Below, piece after piece: positions 22,087 through 31,109 of a DNA stretch of 39,033 bases. How positions within the stretch are numbered: the first letter of the stretch is position 1; the number at the start of each line of letters is the position of its first letter. The DNA comes from CAZNUP01 sp964609775 (lineage in GTDB: Bacteria > Patescibacteriota > Microgenomatia > JAMCZE01). The position numbers and the translations under genes are program-made. The stretch is taken from NCBI GenBank assembly GCA_964609775.1, contig CAZSSJ010000009.1, positions 1 to 39,033 on the forward strand, given 5' to 3'. Below the pieces are notes generated by a model. That model worked only from the letters and a program-made list of their open reading frames with translations, ran no database searches and was not told the origin of the DNA.

Positions 22087-22680
22087 ATGAAGCATCTCTC
22101 CTTAATTAGTGACTATCAGAAAAACGTCACTCGTTTGATAAACGATCTTGATGTTGCGACCTTTCAAAAAATGATCGTCATCTTGGATAAAGCCTATCGT
22201 CACCAGCAGTTAATATTAGTAATTGGTAATGGGGGTTCAGCGGCCACCGCAGCCCATCTGGCTTGTGACCTGGCCAAAACCGTCCGCTCCAGAAATCACC
22301 ACTCCCCGATGGTCCCTGGTTTTCGAGCCATTTCCCTTCCGGATAATGTTCCCACCCTCACTGCCTGGGCCAACGATTTTGCCTACGATCGGGCTTTTGA
22401 GCAAGAGGTCATAAATCTTGGCCAGAAAGGAGATGTTTTGATTGCCATTTCCTCATCCGGCAACTCCCCAAATATTCTTCGGGCAGTAAAAGCCGCCAGA
22501 GAAAAAGGGCTCGTCACCCTTGGCATTTCTGGATTTGGTGGAGGAAAGCTGGCTCGTCTTTGTGACCAGGACCTGGTTTTTAATCATCACGAATATGGTC
22601 CGGTAGAAGACATGCAACTTGTGGTTTGCCACCTGATCACCGCCATCTTTCAAAAAAAGCTTGCTACCGGCCAACAATGA
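22087..22680 (+). CDS. gmhA: Phosphoheptose isomerase (SIS domain)
   Basis: GmhA converts sedoheptulose 7-phosphate to D-glycero-D-manno-heptose 7-phosphate, the first step of activated heptose synthesis. The 197-residue length fits. ILVIGNGGSAATAAHLACDLAKT is the SIS phosphate-binding motif. TAWANDFAYDRAFEQEV and AISSSGNSPNILRAV follow in the expected order, and EYGPVEDMQLVVCHLI holds conserved acidic residues and is followed by the C-terminal helix. No other heptose genes (hldE, gmhB, hldD) are in the window. A different sugar-phosphate isomerisation is possible. Confidence 0.85.
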   Translation: MKHLSLISDYQKNVTRLINDLDVATFQKMIVILDKAYRHQQLILVIGNGGSAATAAHLACDLAKTVRSRNHHSPMVPGFRAISLPDNVPTLTAWANDFAYDRAFEQEVINLGQKGDVLIAISSSGNSPNILRAVKAAREKGLVTLGISGFGGGKLARLCDQDLVFNHHEYGPVEDMQLVVCHLITAIFQKKLATGQQ

Positions 22681-24269
22681 GAACCATCGCCAAGCACCTT
22701 CTCGTCATCACCTTTTTCACTCTCGTCACTCTCATCGTCACCTGGCCCCTGATCTTTAATCCTAACACCCTGATAATCGATCGTTTTGACGGCCTGCTCA
22801 TCACCTGGATTCTCAACTGGAACATTCACAGCTTTTCCTCCGGAATCACTGGTCTGACCAACTACTTTCAGGCCAACATTTTCTATCCTTTCTCTAATAC
22901 CTTGGCCTTTTCTGACTATCATTTTCTCTCGGCCCTCATCGCCACCCCTTTCGTCCTCGTCTTTAAAGAACCACTCATCGCCTACAACCTCACCCTGATC
23001 CTGGGCTTCATTCTCACGGCCTACACCACCTTTCTGCTCCTAGACTTTCTAACTAAGGACCCCAAAACCGCCACGCTTGGCGCCATACTCTTCACCTTTT
23101 CCACCCTTCATATAAATTATCTCGCCCACCTGCAACTCTTTGCCTTCTGGCCAGTCATTCTGACGCTCTACTTTTTGTTTCGAAAGTGGCGCTTTCCCTA
23201 CATCGCCCTTTTTGTCCTCTCAAGTTTAAATTCGCCTCTGAATTTCTACTTTCTACTGCTATCTTTTACTCTCGTCCTGATTTTCCAAAAAGACCAGCGC
23301 TGGGCCACCATCCCAACAATCCTTTCGGCCATCATCGTCGCCCCCTTTTTCCTTCCGTACATCCAAATTTCCCGAATTTCTGGCTACGTCCGACCAATAA
23401 ACGACGTCATCCACTTTTCTTTTCAAATTCCCGACCTCTTCCATATCAGTCCCGCTAGCCGCTTGTGGTCTCTTTCCCCGATTCGGGACAACCTGACTCC
23501 TGGTTATTTTGGTTTGGTATTTTTTGGCCTGGCAGCTTTAATGTTGGCTTTCAATTTCCCTCATCGGGAAAAAATCAAGCTCCAGACAAAGTTCTTTGTG
23601 TTCCTGGCTGGCATCTCCTTCATTCTTTCCCTTGGCCCTGGTTTGCACATTTTCCGTGACACTATCCACGTGGGTCCGCTTCCCATCATTCCCTTGCCCT
23701 ACCTTGCGCTCTACTACCTCCTGCCCGGTTTTTCCGGCTTTCGCACCCCCTCAAGATGGATTTTGCTCACGGCCTTTGCCTTGGCAATGGCCATCGGCTT
23801 ATATTTTGCTAAAAGACTAAACGGTAAACTGATCACGTTTCTGATCATCACGATTCTGGTCGAGATCAATTTCCCCTTCTCCTATTCCCGGGTTCCATCG
23901 CTCCAAGACTTTCCTCCGGAGCAAGCGTGGCTGGTTAATAACTATGTGGGTGAACCGATCATCCAGTTTCCCCTATATAACTGGTCGGACCAGCCGGAAT
24001 TCGGACTTGAGACCCTCCGAGAGTACTATTCCACCATCCATTTCCATCCCATGGTTAACGGCTTTTCCGGCTATTCGCCAAAACCTTGGGAAGAAAGAGT
24101 CAAATGGCTGCAGAAAAATTTTCCTTCAGAGGAATCTCTCAGCTATCTTCAAAATCTCGGGATCAAACTTGTTTTGGCGCCAGCCGCTTGGCGAAATATG
24201 ACTGCCTGGGAAAATAGGTTAAAACTGGTGGCTTCATTTCCCGAAACTAATATCTACGAAATGCTCTAG
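22677..24269 (+). CDS. Multi-spanning GT-C-like membrane protein
   Basis: This 530-residue protein has about eleven or twelve hydrophobic helices. The first outer loop after helix 1 contains the acidic segment IIDRFDGLLITWILNWNIHSF, similar in placement to the catalytic loop of GT-C enzymes. A soluble C-terminal part of ~110 residues contains EYYSTIHFHPMVNGFSGYSP, seen in YfhO/GT-C-like CPR proteins. ATG 22677 overlaps the gmhA stop (ATGA), so translation is likely coupled. The family assignment is loose and the sugar substrate unknown. Confidence 0.7.
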   Translation: MRTIAKHLLVITFFTLVTLIVTWPLIFNPNTLIIDRFDGLLITWILNWNIHSFSSGITGLTNYFQANIFYPFSNTLAFSDYHFLSALIATPFVLVFKEPLIAYNLTLILGFILTAYTTFLLLDFLTKDPKTATLGAILFTFSTLHINYLAHLQLFAFWPVILTLYFLFRKWRFPYIALFVLSSLNSPLNFYFLLLSFTLVLIFQKDQRWATIPTILSAIIVAPFFLPYIQISRISGYVRPINDVIHFSFQIPDLFHISPASRLWSLSPIRDNLTPGYFGLVFFGLAALMLAFNFPHREKIKLQTKFFVFLAGISFILSLGPGLHIFRDTIHVGPLPIIPLPYLALYYLLPGFSGFRTPSRWILLTAFALAMAIGLYFAKRLNGKLITFLIITILVEINFPFSYSRVPSLQDFPPEQAWLVNNYVGEPIIQFPLYNWSDQPEFGLETLREYYSTIHFHPMVNGFSGYSPKPWEERVKWLQKNFPSEESLSYLQNLGIKLVLAPAAWRNMTAWENRLKLVASFPETNIYEML

Positions 24270-24281
24270 AATTGACTCGTG

Positions 24282-25058
24282 ATGACAAAACTGTCAGCCA
24301 TCGTTCTCACTCGCAACGAGGAGACCAATCTTGCCCGCTGTCTTGCCAGTCTTCACTGGTGCGATGAAATCATCGTCCTTGATGATTTTTCCTCCGACCA
24401 AACCCCACTTCTAGCCGCCAAATCTCGGAAAGCGAAACTCTTCCGCCGCCACACTAATGGTGATCTAGCGGCCCAGCGCAATTTTGCTCTTGACAAGGCG
24501 AGCGGGGAGTGGGTTCTTTTTGTCGATGCCGACGAAGAAGTGAGTCCCGTCCTGGCAAAAGAAATTAACGGGGTTTTAAGTGGCAATAAAAATATGTCGG
24601 GCTATTTTCTTCGCCGCCGTGATAGTTTTTGGGGTCGGTGGCTAAACTACGGCGAAACCGGAAATGTCAAGCTACTGCGGCTAGCTAAAAAAAGCGCCGG
24701 CCGGTGGCGCCGGCGGGTTCACGAAACCTGGCACGTATCCGGCAGAGTAGGGGAGATGCAAAATCCGCTCTGGCACTATCCGCACCCGACAATTCATGAC
24801 TTTTTGGCAAGCATTAACCGCTGGACAGAAATTGACGCTGGGGAATTGACAACCGAAGGCAAAAGTTTCCGTTTTTTCCGTGTTTTTGTCAACCCCACAG
24901 GAAAGTTTCTCCAAAACTACATCCTTAAACTTGGTTTTCTTGACGGCTTGCCGGGTTTCGTCTCTGCCTTCATGATGAGTCTCCACTCCCTGATCGTTCG
25001 GGTTAAACAGTACGACCTGGCCACAAAACCTGCAAACCCTGCTGCCAAAACACCATGA
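24282..25058 (+). CDS. Family 2 glycosyltransferase, WaaE/KdtX-like
   Basis: This 258-residue GT2 enzyme opens KLSAIVLTRNEETNLARCLASL, with EIIVLDDFSSDQT and the metal motif LFVDADEEVSPVL. KLFRRHTNGDLAAQRNFAL and NYGETGNVKLLRLAKK are typical of the WaaE-like branch, which adds glucose to heptose or Kdo in LPS cores. WRRRVHETWHVSG contains the conserved VHE motif of this branch. Given gmhA two genes upstream a heptose acceptor is conceivable, but no LPS is expected in these cells. ATG 24282 was chosen over GTG 24279. It overlaps the next gene by 4 bp. Confidence 0.87.
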   Translation: MTKLSAIVLTRNEETNLARCLASLHWCDEIIVLDDFSSDQTPLLAAKSRKAKLFRRHTNGDLAAQRNFALDKASGEWVLFVDADEEVSPVLAKEINGVLSGNKNMSGYFLRRRDSFWGRWLNYGETGNVKLLRLAKKSAGRWRRRVHETWHVSGRVGEMQNPLWHYPHPTIHDFLASINRWTEIDAGELTTEGKSFRFFRVFVNPTGKFLQNYILKLGFLDGLPGFVSAFMMSLHSLIVRVKQYDLATKPANPAAKTP

Positions 25059-26209
25059 TCTTCTTTAAAATTTTTGGCCTTCTTGGAGCAGACTTTGTCG
25101 TCTATTATGAAGCTGCTTGGGTTGTCTTTCAAAACCATGCCAACCCGTATCTTGGCCTCATCACTCGTTCCTTCCCTTTCAACTACCCTCCAACCTCGCT
25201 GCTGCTCCTCTGGCCTCTCGCCTTCCTTAACTTCAAAGCGGCTAATATTCTCTGGAATATTTCCTCAATTTTCTCTGTTTTCCTAACAATTTTTCTCCTT
25301 CTTAAACTAATTCTTCCAAAACTGAATCGAAAAATTTTCCTTCTGATCTTTTTGGTCCTCTCCTTTGCTTTTACCATTCCCTTTTTTCCAGTCAAATTTA
25401 ACATCGGCAACGGCCAAATTAACCATTTTCTGCTGCTACTATTCACCCTTTCCCTCTATCTCTACCAAACCGGCCGTAAAAAGGCCTCGGCCTTCTTCCT
25501 GGCCCTGGCCACCGCAATTAAACTGGCCCCGGCTGTTCTCATCTTGTACTTTCTCATCAAACGTGACTATCGCCAAATTGGCTACCTTCTTCTTTTTCTC
25601 GCTCTTTTTGTGCTCATTTCTCTACTCTACCTACCGTTAAACTTCCAGCTTACCTACCTGACCCAAGTTGCTCCCATGTCCTTTACGCTGGCTGCCAAGG
25701 ATTGGTACTACAACCAATCACTCGAAGGCTTCCTCACTCGCTCGCTGACTCAATCTCCGATAATCTTAACTCTCACCTACTTCCTTTCCGGCCTTAGCAT
25801 TGTCCTCACTTGGTGGCGGGGAAGAAAGATAAATGCCTGGCGGGCCATCTCCGCCGTCACCCTTCTCTATCTCCTCATTCACCCGATTGCCCTCCAGCAC
25901 TATTTCGGCTTTGCCATAATTCCCCTCATTCTTCTTGGCGTCGATTTCTGGCGAACTCACGTAAGCGCTAAACATTGGCTGCTTCTGATCGTTGCCTATA
26001 TTCTCCTGGCCCTTGACATCAAGAACTTCACTCAAATTCCGAAAGAATTCAATTTTCTGTTGTCCCACGACTTTTTCGCCGTCTTGCTTCTTTGGCTTCT
26101 GGCCCTCTGGAAAGAAAACATTAGTAAAGCCCTCGCCCTTGTATGGGTTGGGGTAATCATCGCCAGTTATCTATCCATTCTCCTTTGCCAGGCCAAACTA
26201 TGTCCCTAA
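25055..26209 (+). CDS. GT87/DUF2029-type membrane mannosyltransferase-like protein
   Basis: This 384-residue protein has about ten membrane helices. ADFVVYYEAAWVVFQNHANPYLGLITRSFPFNYPP in the first outer loop matches the GT87 pattern (D.xxY..A......PY......FxYPP), where the Asp is catalytic in mycobacterial polyprenol-dependent mannosyltransferases. AFFLALATAIKLAPAVLIL is the conserved K-x-x-P segment. It is coupled to the preceding gene by an ATGA overlap. It likely adds a sugar from a lipid-linked donor on the outer face. Confidence 0.85.
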   Translation: MIFFKIFGLLGADFVVYYEAAWVVFQNHANPYLGLITRSFPFNYPPTSLLLLWPLAFLNFKAANILWNISSIFSVFLTIFLLLKLILPKLNRKIFLLIFLVLSFAFTIPFFPVKFNIGNGQINHFLLLLFTLSLYLYQTGRKKASAFFLALATAIKLAPAVLILYFLIKRDYRQIGYLLLFLALFVLISLLYLPLNFQLTYLTQVAPMSFTLAAKDWYYNQSLEGFLTRSLTQSPIILTLTYFLSGLSIVLTWWRGRKINAWRAISAVTLLYLLIHPIALQHYFGFAIIPLILLGVDFWRTHVSAKHWLLLIVAYILLALDIKNFTQIPKEFNFLLSHDFFAVLLLWLLALWKENISKALALVWVGVIIASYLSILLCQAKLCP

Positions 26210-27627
26210 GTTCTCTCGTCAACCACCTGTCGGCTAAATTTTTCCTGATCATCTTGCTTGTTACGGCGCTAGTCAACCTGCTCGGTGCGTTGGGGCCAGA
26301 GCTTGCCTTTGATGCTCTGTGGTATCACCTGACCATTCCCAAAATCTATCTTTCTCTCGGCCAAATCCAGCATCTCCCTGGCGGCCTTCTCTATTATTCT
26401 GAAATGCCCAGGCTAGCAGAAACTCTCTACCTATTTGTTTTGCCGTCCCTAGACGAAATCGGACCGCACCTCGTGAGTTGGGGAGCGGGGATTGGCACCT
26501 CTCTTGTGATCTATAAACTAGGCAAAAAATTAAGTCTCCCTTCTCCCTTGGCCCTTCTCCCTTCCGTCATTTTCTATGTCACTCCCCTGGTGGGTTGGCA
26601 GTCGGGGAGTGCCTATGTCGACTTGCTTCGGACATTTTTTGAAATTTTGGCTCTATATTTTCTTGTGACCAAAAAACCAACCATGTCCGGCCTGGCAATT
26701 GGTTTGGCCATTTCGACTAAAACTCTTGCTCTGGGCTCTCTTGGGATCCTTGCCGTCATTAGCCACTTTCTCTATCACGACTGGAAAAAAACCGGTAAGC
26801 TAATCCTTCTCGCCGCCCTTGTCTGCCTGCCTTGGTTCCTAAGTGCCTTTCTAACAACTGGTAATCCCCTCTATCCAATCGGCAGTTCTCTCTTGGACTC
26901 GCGCCATAAGCTCAACCTCGATCTTTGGAATCTGCCGAAACTTTTTGGTGACTTTTTCCGCCTTTGGTTTGCTCCTGAAGATCCCATTACTCCAGTCTAT
27001 CTTCTCATCCTGCCCTTTTTTCTCCTCAACATTAAAAAACTCTGGCCAAAAAACCAGCCCCTTATTCTTTATTCGCTATTCTCTATTCTGGTCTGGTACA
27101 TTACTCCTCGAACCGGCGGCGGCCGATTTATCATGGCCTATCTTCCCGCTTGGGCCATTCTGATCGGGAGCACTGTCGCCGTCATTTCTGACCGATTTGT
27201 TAAATCTACCATCATTGCGGCCATTCTATTTATTAGCCTTCTCAATCTGCTCTATCGCGGCGCAGCGACCACCCGCTTGTCACCGTATCTCCTGGGCCGG
27301 GAAACTAAAACACACTATTTATGCCGCCACCTCGACTTTGCCACCAGTGTCTTTGTTGACTGCGGCGGGTTTTTAACTAAAACGATAAAAAAGACTGACC
27401 TAGTCTACGTGGCCGGTGTCCACAATCTTTATTATATCGACTTTCCTTTCGTTCACGAGAGTTGGTATCGCGCAGAAGAGGTAAACTATATTCTAACCCA
27501 GAGTCAAGACATTAACGCCATTCTCGATAGACCAAGCATCCTAAACCCGTCGACACCCGGGAGCTGGCAATTAATTCATGAAAACACCCTAACCAAATTA
27601 AAACTTTACCAATGGACAAGTTCCTAA
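26200..27627 (+). CDS. GT39/ArnT-like membrane glycosyltransferase
   Basis: This 475-residue protein has about ten membrane helices. GPELAFDALWYHLTIPKIYL after helix 1 carries the Asp expected in a GT-C catalytic loop. STKTLALGSLGILAVISHFLY and PRTGGGRFIMAYLPAWAILIG are conserved in the ArnT-like group. A soluble outer tail begins near residue 375 (THYLCRHLDFATSVFVDC). ATG 26200 overlaps the GT87-type gene by 10 bp and favours the short start over ATG 26143. It overlaps the next gene by 16 bp, so the run is one tightly coupled operon. Confidence 0.78.
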   Translation: MSLSSLVNHLSAKFFLIILLVTALVNLLGALGPELAFDALWYHLTIPKIYLSLGQIQHLPGGLLYYSEMPRLAETLYLFVLPSLDEIGPHLVSWGAGIGTSLVIYKLGKKLSLPSPLALLPSVIFYVTPLVGWQSGSAYVDLLRTFFEILALYFLVTKKPTMSGLAIGLAISTKTLALGSLGILAVISHFLYHDWKKTGKLILLAALVCLPWFLSAFLTTGNPLYPIGSSLLDSRHKLNLDLWNLPKLFGDFFRLWFAPEDPITPVYLLILPFFLLNIKKLWPKNQPLILYSLFSILVWYITPRTGGGRFIMAYLPAWAILIGSTVAVISDRFVKSTIIAAILFISLLNLLYRGAATTRLSPYLLGRETKTHYLCRHLDFATSVFVDCGGFLTKTIKKTDLVYVAGVHNLYYIDFPFVHESWYRAEEVNYILTQSQDINAILDRPSILNPSTPGSWQLIHENTLTKLKLYQWTSS

Positions 27628-28751
27628 TCATCCTTCTTTTCGCCGTTTTTCCTCTTGGCCAGCTCGATCGCTTTAATCTCGCCGGCAGTGAGGTCGTCAT
27701 CCACCTGAATGATGCCATCGTCGCTGTCGTCACCCTGCTTCTCACCTGGCACCACCGCCGAGAATTTCTTCAGAATTTGAAAACAGACGCCCTCGTCAAG
27801 CCACTTGGGTTTTGGCTTCTGGCAATTCTTGCTTCGCTTGCTGTTAATTTGCCTCATCTAACCAGCCGGCAACTCCTCATCTCCGGCCTCTACCCGCTCC
27901 GCTGGTTCCTCTATGCTGCTCTCTACCTCGCCGTAGCACCGCTGCCGGAAAAATCCCGCAGCCTCATTCGTCCTGGCCTCATTTTTGCTGGCCTCACCGT
28001 CTCATTCGTTGGTCTTCTTCAGTACATTTTTTTGCCGGACGTCTCCTTTCTCAAAACCCTCGACTGGGACGATCACTACTATCGTCTCGTCGGCTCTTTT
28101 CTCGATCCCGGGTTCACTGGAGCCATCCTTGTCCTTGCCCTCATCCTCGCCGTCGAAAAAATTCTTCAAAACCCGCTTCAAAAATTGTTCTGGTTTCTGT
28201 CACTTGGAGTCTATACGACTCTGGCTCTGACCTATTCCCGCGCCACCTATCTCATGTATCTCGTGGCCTTCGTCGTCATTTCCCTGGCCAGGCGTTCCTC
28301 TAAGATTTTTCTCGTCGCCGCCCTCGTTCTCTTTTTCACCCTCCTAGTTCTTCCCCGGCCTTTTGGCGAAGGCGTTCGCCTGACGCGCGAAAACAGCGCT
28401 TGGGCCAGGCTTCGCAATTGGCAGCAATCAGCGGAGATTTGGTCAAAGCACCCGCTCTTCGGCGTTGGTTTTAACGCCTACCGCTACGCGACCAACTCTT
28501 CCTCCAAAAGCCACGCCGGTGCCGGTGCCGACTCTTCTCTCCTTCTTGTCGCTGCTACCACCGGCCTTCTTGGTCTTCTGAGCTACCTCTACATTCTCAA
28601 ACGCCTGTTCCTCCAGGGCCGAAACGATCTTGTTTTTATCGCCAGTTTTTTCGCCGTTTTGGTCCACAGTGCTTTTAATAACACCCTTTTCTACCCGTGG
28701 ATCATGGAGTGGTTGTGGCTCCTTCTGGCTACGGGGAGAATTTTAAAGTGA
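27612..28751 (+). CDS. O-antigen ligase-like (Wzy/WaaL) membrane protein
   Basis: This 379-residue protein has about ten to twelve membrane helices. The large outer loop near residues 260-310 contains ENSAWARLRNWQQSAEIWSKHPLFGVGFNAYRYATNS, the Wzy_C/O-antigen ligase signature (R...W..A......P..G.G.N.F). HAGAGADSSLLLVAATTGLLGLL is the following conserved segment. Such enzymes move a glycan from a lipid carrier to an acceptor or polymerise repeat units. As the last gene of the glycan operon it fits a final ligation or polymerisation step. It converges with the next gene, overlapping by 23 bp. Confidence 0.87.
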   Translation: MDKFLIILLFAVFPLGQLDRFNLAGSEVVIHLNDAIVAVVTLLLTWHHRREFLQNLKTDALVKPLGFWLLAILASLAVNLPHLTSRQLLISGLYPLRWFLYAALYLAVAPLPEKSRSLIRPGLIFAGLTVSFVGLLQYIFLPDVSFLKTLDWDDHYYRLVGSFLDPGFTGAILVLALILAVEKILQNPLQKLFWFLSLGVYTTLALTYSRATYLMYLVAFVVISLARRSSKIFLVAALVLFFTLLVLPRPFGEGVRLTRENSAWARLRNWQQSAEIWSKHPLFGVGFNAYRYATNSSSKSHAGAGADSSLLLVAATTGLLGLLSYLYILKRLFLQGRNDLVFIASFFAVLVHSAFNNTLFYPWIMEWLWLLLATGRILK

Positions 28752-29496
28752 AGCTTTTTTCCGTTCTATTGCCAGCCTGATCAGTTGCCACGACCTTGAT
28801 TGGATTATCACCATTAGCCAGATTCAGACTATATTCAAAAGCCCCGTCCGAGCCAACAATCACCCGATGATCATTAACAGTAACGACGCCTCCCACCTCC
28901 GTCTTTCCTTTAACCAAGACTGGATTTTCCGAAAAAGAGTCACCGTCTTTGGGGTTTTCGATCTCCAATTTTGGCGGTTCGGTCGAGAAACGAATGTGAT
29001 AGGCCTCTGGCTGGTCGCTTCTCTTGCCCGAAGAATCAATGGCGACAGCCAGAAACTCATTGTCGCCCTTTTCCAGCTCGACGTCATAGGAAAACTTGCC
29101 ATCCTTGGCTAGGGCCGTTCCCAGTGATCGCCCGTTTTGAAAAAGCTCCACGGTGATCTTGTCATCAGCCAATCCGTTGATTTTGACTTGGGCCGACGAC
29201 GTCGCTTGATACTCCTCAATAAGCCTCGGCGCATTCGGTGCCAATTGGTCAACCTGGTTCAATTGCGTTTCCGGTGTCTTTTTGAAACCAATAATCCTCG
29301 ACGTCAGAGAAAAAACGAAGGGCACACCAAAAAGGAGCATCAAAATGAGCAAAACAACCGATCCTGCCAGAAACAAATAGACCTGCCTTTGGGTGAACCT
29401 TTCCCGTCGCCGCTGCAATCGTGAATAGTTGCTCATATCCAAACCAGGCTCATTGATATCCATCTCGCCAGCTCTGCTTGTCTCCTCTTTGGCCAT
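28729..29496 (-). CDS. Membrane-anchored protein with Ig-like domains
   Basis: This 255-residue protein has a short basic N-terminal segment (SRLQRRRERFTQRQ) and one membrane span (VYLFLAGSVVLLILMLLFGVPFVFSL, about 45-70). An outer part follows with two beta-sandwich-like units. Each unit ends in a similar phrase: KDGKFSYDVELEKGDNEFL in the first and SDGAFEYSLNLANGDNPIKV in the second. This is the pattern of glucodextranase-B/Ig-like repeats. It has no catalytic motif, so it is probably a surface or wall-binding protein. ATG 29496 was chosen because the longer start at 29535 would overlap tRNA-Thr. It lies 14 bp after that tRNA. Confidence 0.75.
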   Translation of the reverse strand: MAKEETSRAGEMDINEPGLDMSNYSRLQRRRERFTQRQVYLFLAGSVVLLILMLLFGVPFVFSLTSRIIGFKKTPETQLNQVDQLAPNAPRLIEEYQATSSAQVKINGLADDKITVELFQNGRSLGTALAKDGKFSYDVELEKGDNEFLAVAIDSSGKRSDQPEAYHIRFSTEPPKLEIENPKDGDSFSENPVLVKGKTEVGGVVTVNDHRVIVGSDGAFEYSLNLANGDNPIKVVATDQAGNRTEKSFTLKFSP

Positions 29497-29510
29497 AAAG
29501 CTTAACCCTG

Positions 29511-29582
29511 AGCCGATGGTGAGAATCGAACTCACAACCTACTCTTTACGAAAGAGTCGCTCTACCATTGAGCCACATCGGC
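29511..29582 (-). tRNA. tRNA-Thr (anticodon CGT)
   Basis: On the minus strand the acceptor stem GCCGATG pairs with CATCGGC. The D arm is GGCTCAATGGTAGAGC and the anticodon stem ACTCT/AGAGT closes TTCGTAA with anticodon CGT. The T arm is GTGAG-TTCGATT-CTCAC. The 3' CCA is not encoded: the bases after the discriminator T are CAG. It decodes ACG. Confidence 0.93.
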
Positions 29583-29656
29583 AAATTGAAAACAAGCTAC
29601 GGAACAACCCTACCCGCACCATTTTACACCTTACTTGTTTCGGTCACCAGCTGAAG

Positions 29657-29665
29657 TGTTATTCT
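29657..29665 (+). promoter_or_regulatory. Extended -10 promoter of the kinase/pilus locus
   Basis: TGTTATTCT is an extended -10 ending 8 nt before ATG 29674. It supports the start MSRLPKSQ and a leaderless message for the histidine kinase. Confidence 0.5.
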
Positions 29666-29673
29666 AAATGATA

Positions 29674-31065
29674 ATGAGCCGCCTGCCCAAAAGTCAGTAT
29701 TTTATTCTCGGGGCCCTGATTTTGCAGCTGGCCGTAACAATTCTTCTCTTCCTTTCCGGCCGCACTGCTCTCATGGCCAGCCTCTTTTTTGTCACCAGCT
29801 CATCAATCCTGGTTCTTGGCCTCTCTAAGAGCCTGACCACGGTCACAACTACCCTTCAGCAGAAAACCCAGGAAGCCGCCAGCCGTCTTGGGGAACTTGA
29901 AGAGACCAAGAAGCAGATGACCCAGGTCTTGGCGGACCTTCGGAACGAAAAAGCCAACATGGAAAAGGAGAAGGCCAAAGACGAAGCTCTCCTGGAAAGC
30001 ATCGGCGATGGTTTGGTTGCCACCTCCCCGGACGGTCGAGTTCTCGTCGTCAATCACGCCACCGAAGAACTGTTCGGCTTTGCTAAGGACGAATTGATCG
30101 GAAAAAGGTTCTATGAGATCATCCCCATGGCCGACGCTCGCGGAGAGCTCATCAAAACCGAAGATCGCCCGATGAAAATTGCTCTCACCGAAGATCGGAA
30201 AATTTCCTCATCCGACTACTTCCTTTTCGGCAAGGGGACACGAAAATTTCCAGCAGCCATCACCGTGGCCCCAGTTCATCTGAATGGGGAAATAATTGCT
30301 GCCATCGGCATCTACCGCGACATCTCTCATGAAAAAGACGTCGACCGAATGAAAACCGAGTTTATTTCTCTGGCTTCTCATCAACTGCGCACGCCCCTCT
30401 CAGCCATCAAGTGGTTCGCCGAGCTCCTGTCCGACAGCAGCTCTTCGCTCTCAAGCGAGCAGAACGATTTCGTTCAAAACATCGCTTTGTCCACCGAAAG
30501 AATGATCGAGCTTGTCAATTCTCTTCTCAACGTCTCCCGCATCGAGTCTGGTCGAATCATCATCGACCCGAAGCCAACCGACCTCGTCGCGCTTGTCAAA
30601 AATCTCCTTCTTGAACTTGAGGGAAAAATCAAGGAAAAACATCACCGCGTCATCGTCACCGCCCATGAACAACTCCCGGAAATCACCATCGATCCCAAAC
30701 TCGTCCGCCAGGTCTATATGAATCTTTTAACCAATGCCATCAAATACACTCCCGATTACGGTGAAATTGAGGTCGCCATCTCTAAAAACGACACGGACAT
30801 CATTTCCCGGGTGAGCGACAATGGCTATGGCATCCCTCAGGCCAACAAGGAAAAGCTGTTCCAAAAGTTCTATCGCGCTGAGAATGTGGTCAAAATCGAA
30901 CCCGATGGCAACGGCCTCGGCCTCTATCTGGTCAAAGCCATCATCGAGTCATCCGGCGGCAAAGTTTGGTTTGAGAGTCAGGAAAATAAGGGAACAACAT
31001 TCTATTTTAGCCTCCCGCTGTCTGGCAGTGTTCGAAAACCCGGTGAAGTCACCATTAATTCCTGA
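29674..31065 (+). CDS. PAS-domain sensor histidine kinase
   Basis: This 463-residue kinase has two N-terminal membrane helices (about 8-50) with almost no outer loop. A coiled coil follows (60-105, EETKKQMTQVLADLRNEKANMEKEKAKDE), then a PAS domain (about 105-220; LLESIGDGLVATSPDGRVLV). The dimerisation/phosphoacceptor box SLASHQLRTPLSAIKW has His near 236. In the ATPase domain the N box is NLLTNAIKYTPDYG, G1 is DNGYGIP and G2 is GNGLGLYLVK. It senses from the membrane or cytosol rather than outside. Three receiver proteins and the pilus genes follow on the same strand, so it probably controls them. ATG 29674 was chosen over 29668 from the -10 spacing. Confidence 0.92.
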   Translation: MSRLPKSQYFILGALILQLAVTILLFLSGRTALMASLFFVTSSSILVLGLSKSLTTVTTTLQQKTQEAASRLGELEETKKQMTQVLADLRNEKANMEKEKAKDEALLESIGDGLVATSPDGRVLVVNHATEELFGFAKDELIGKRFYEIIPMADARGELIKTEDRPMKIALTEDRKISSSDYFLFGKGTRKFPAAITVAPVHLNGEIIAAIGIYRDISHEKDVDRMKTEFISLASHQLRTPLSAIKWFAELLSDSSSSLSSEQNDFVQNIALSTERMIELVNSLLNVSRIESGRIIIDPKPTDLVALVKNLLLELEGKIKEKHHRVIVTAHEQLPEITIDPKLVRQVYMNLLTNAIKYTPDYGEIEVAISKNDTDIISRVSDNGYGIPQANKEKLFQKFYRAENVVKIEPDGNGLGLYLVKAIIESSGGKVWFESQENKGTTFYFSLPLSGSVRKPGEVTINS

Positions 31066-31109
31066 TTGCCAATTTACAAAAAAAGGATATATTTAAATGA
31101 GCAACAACC

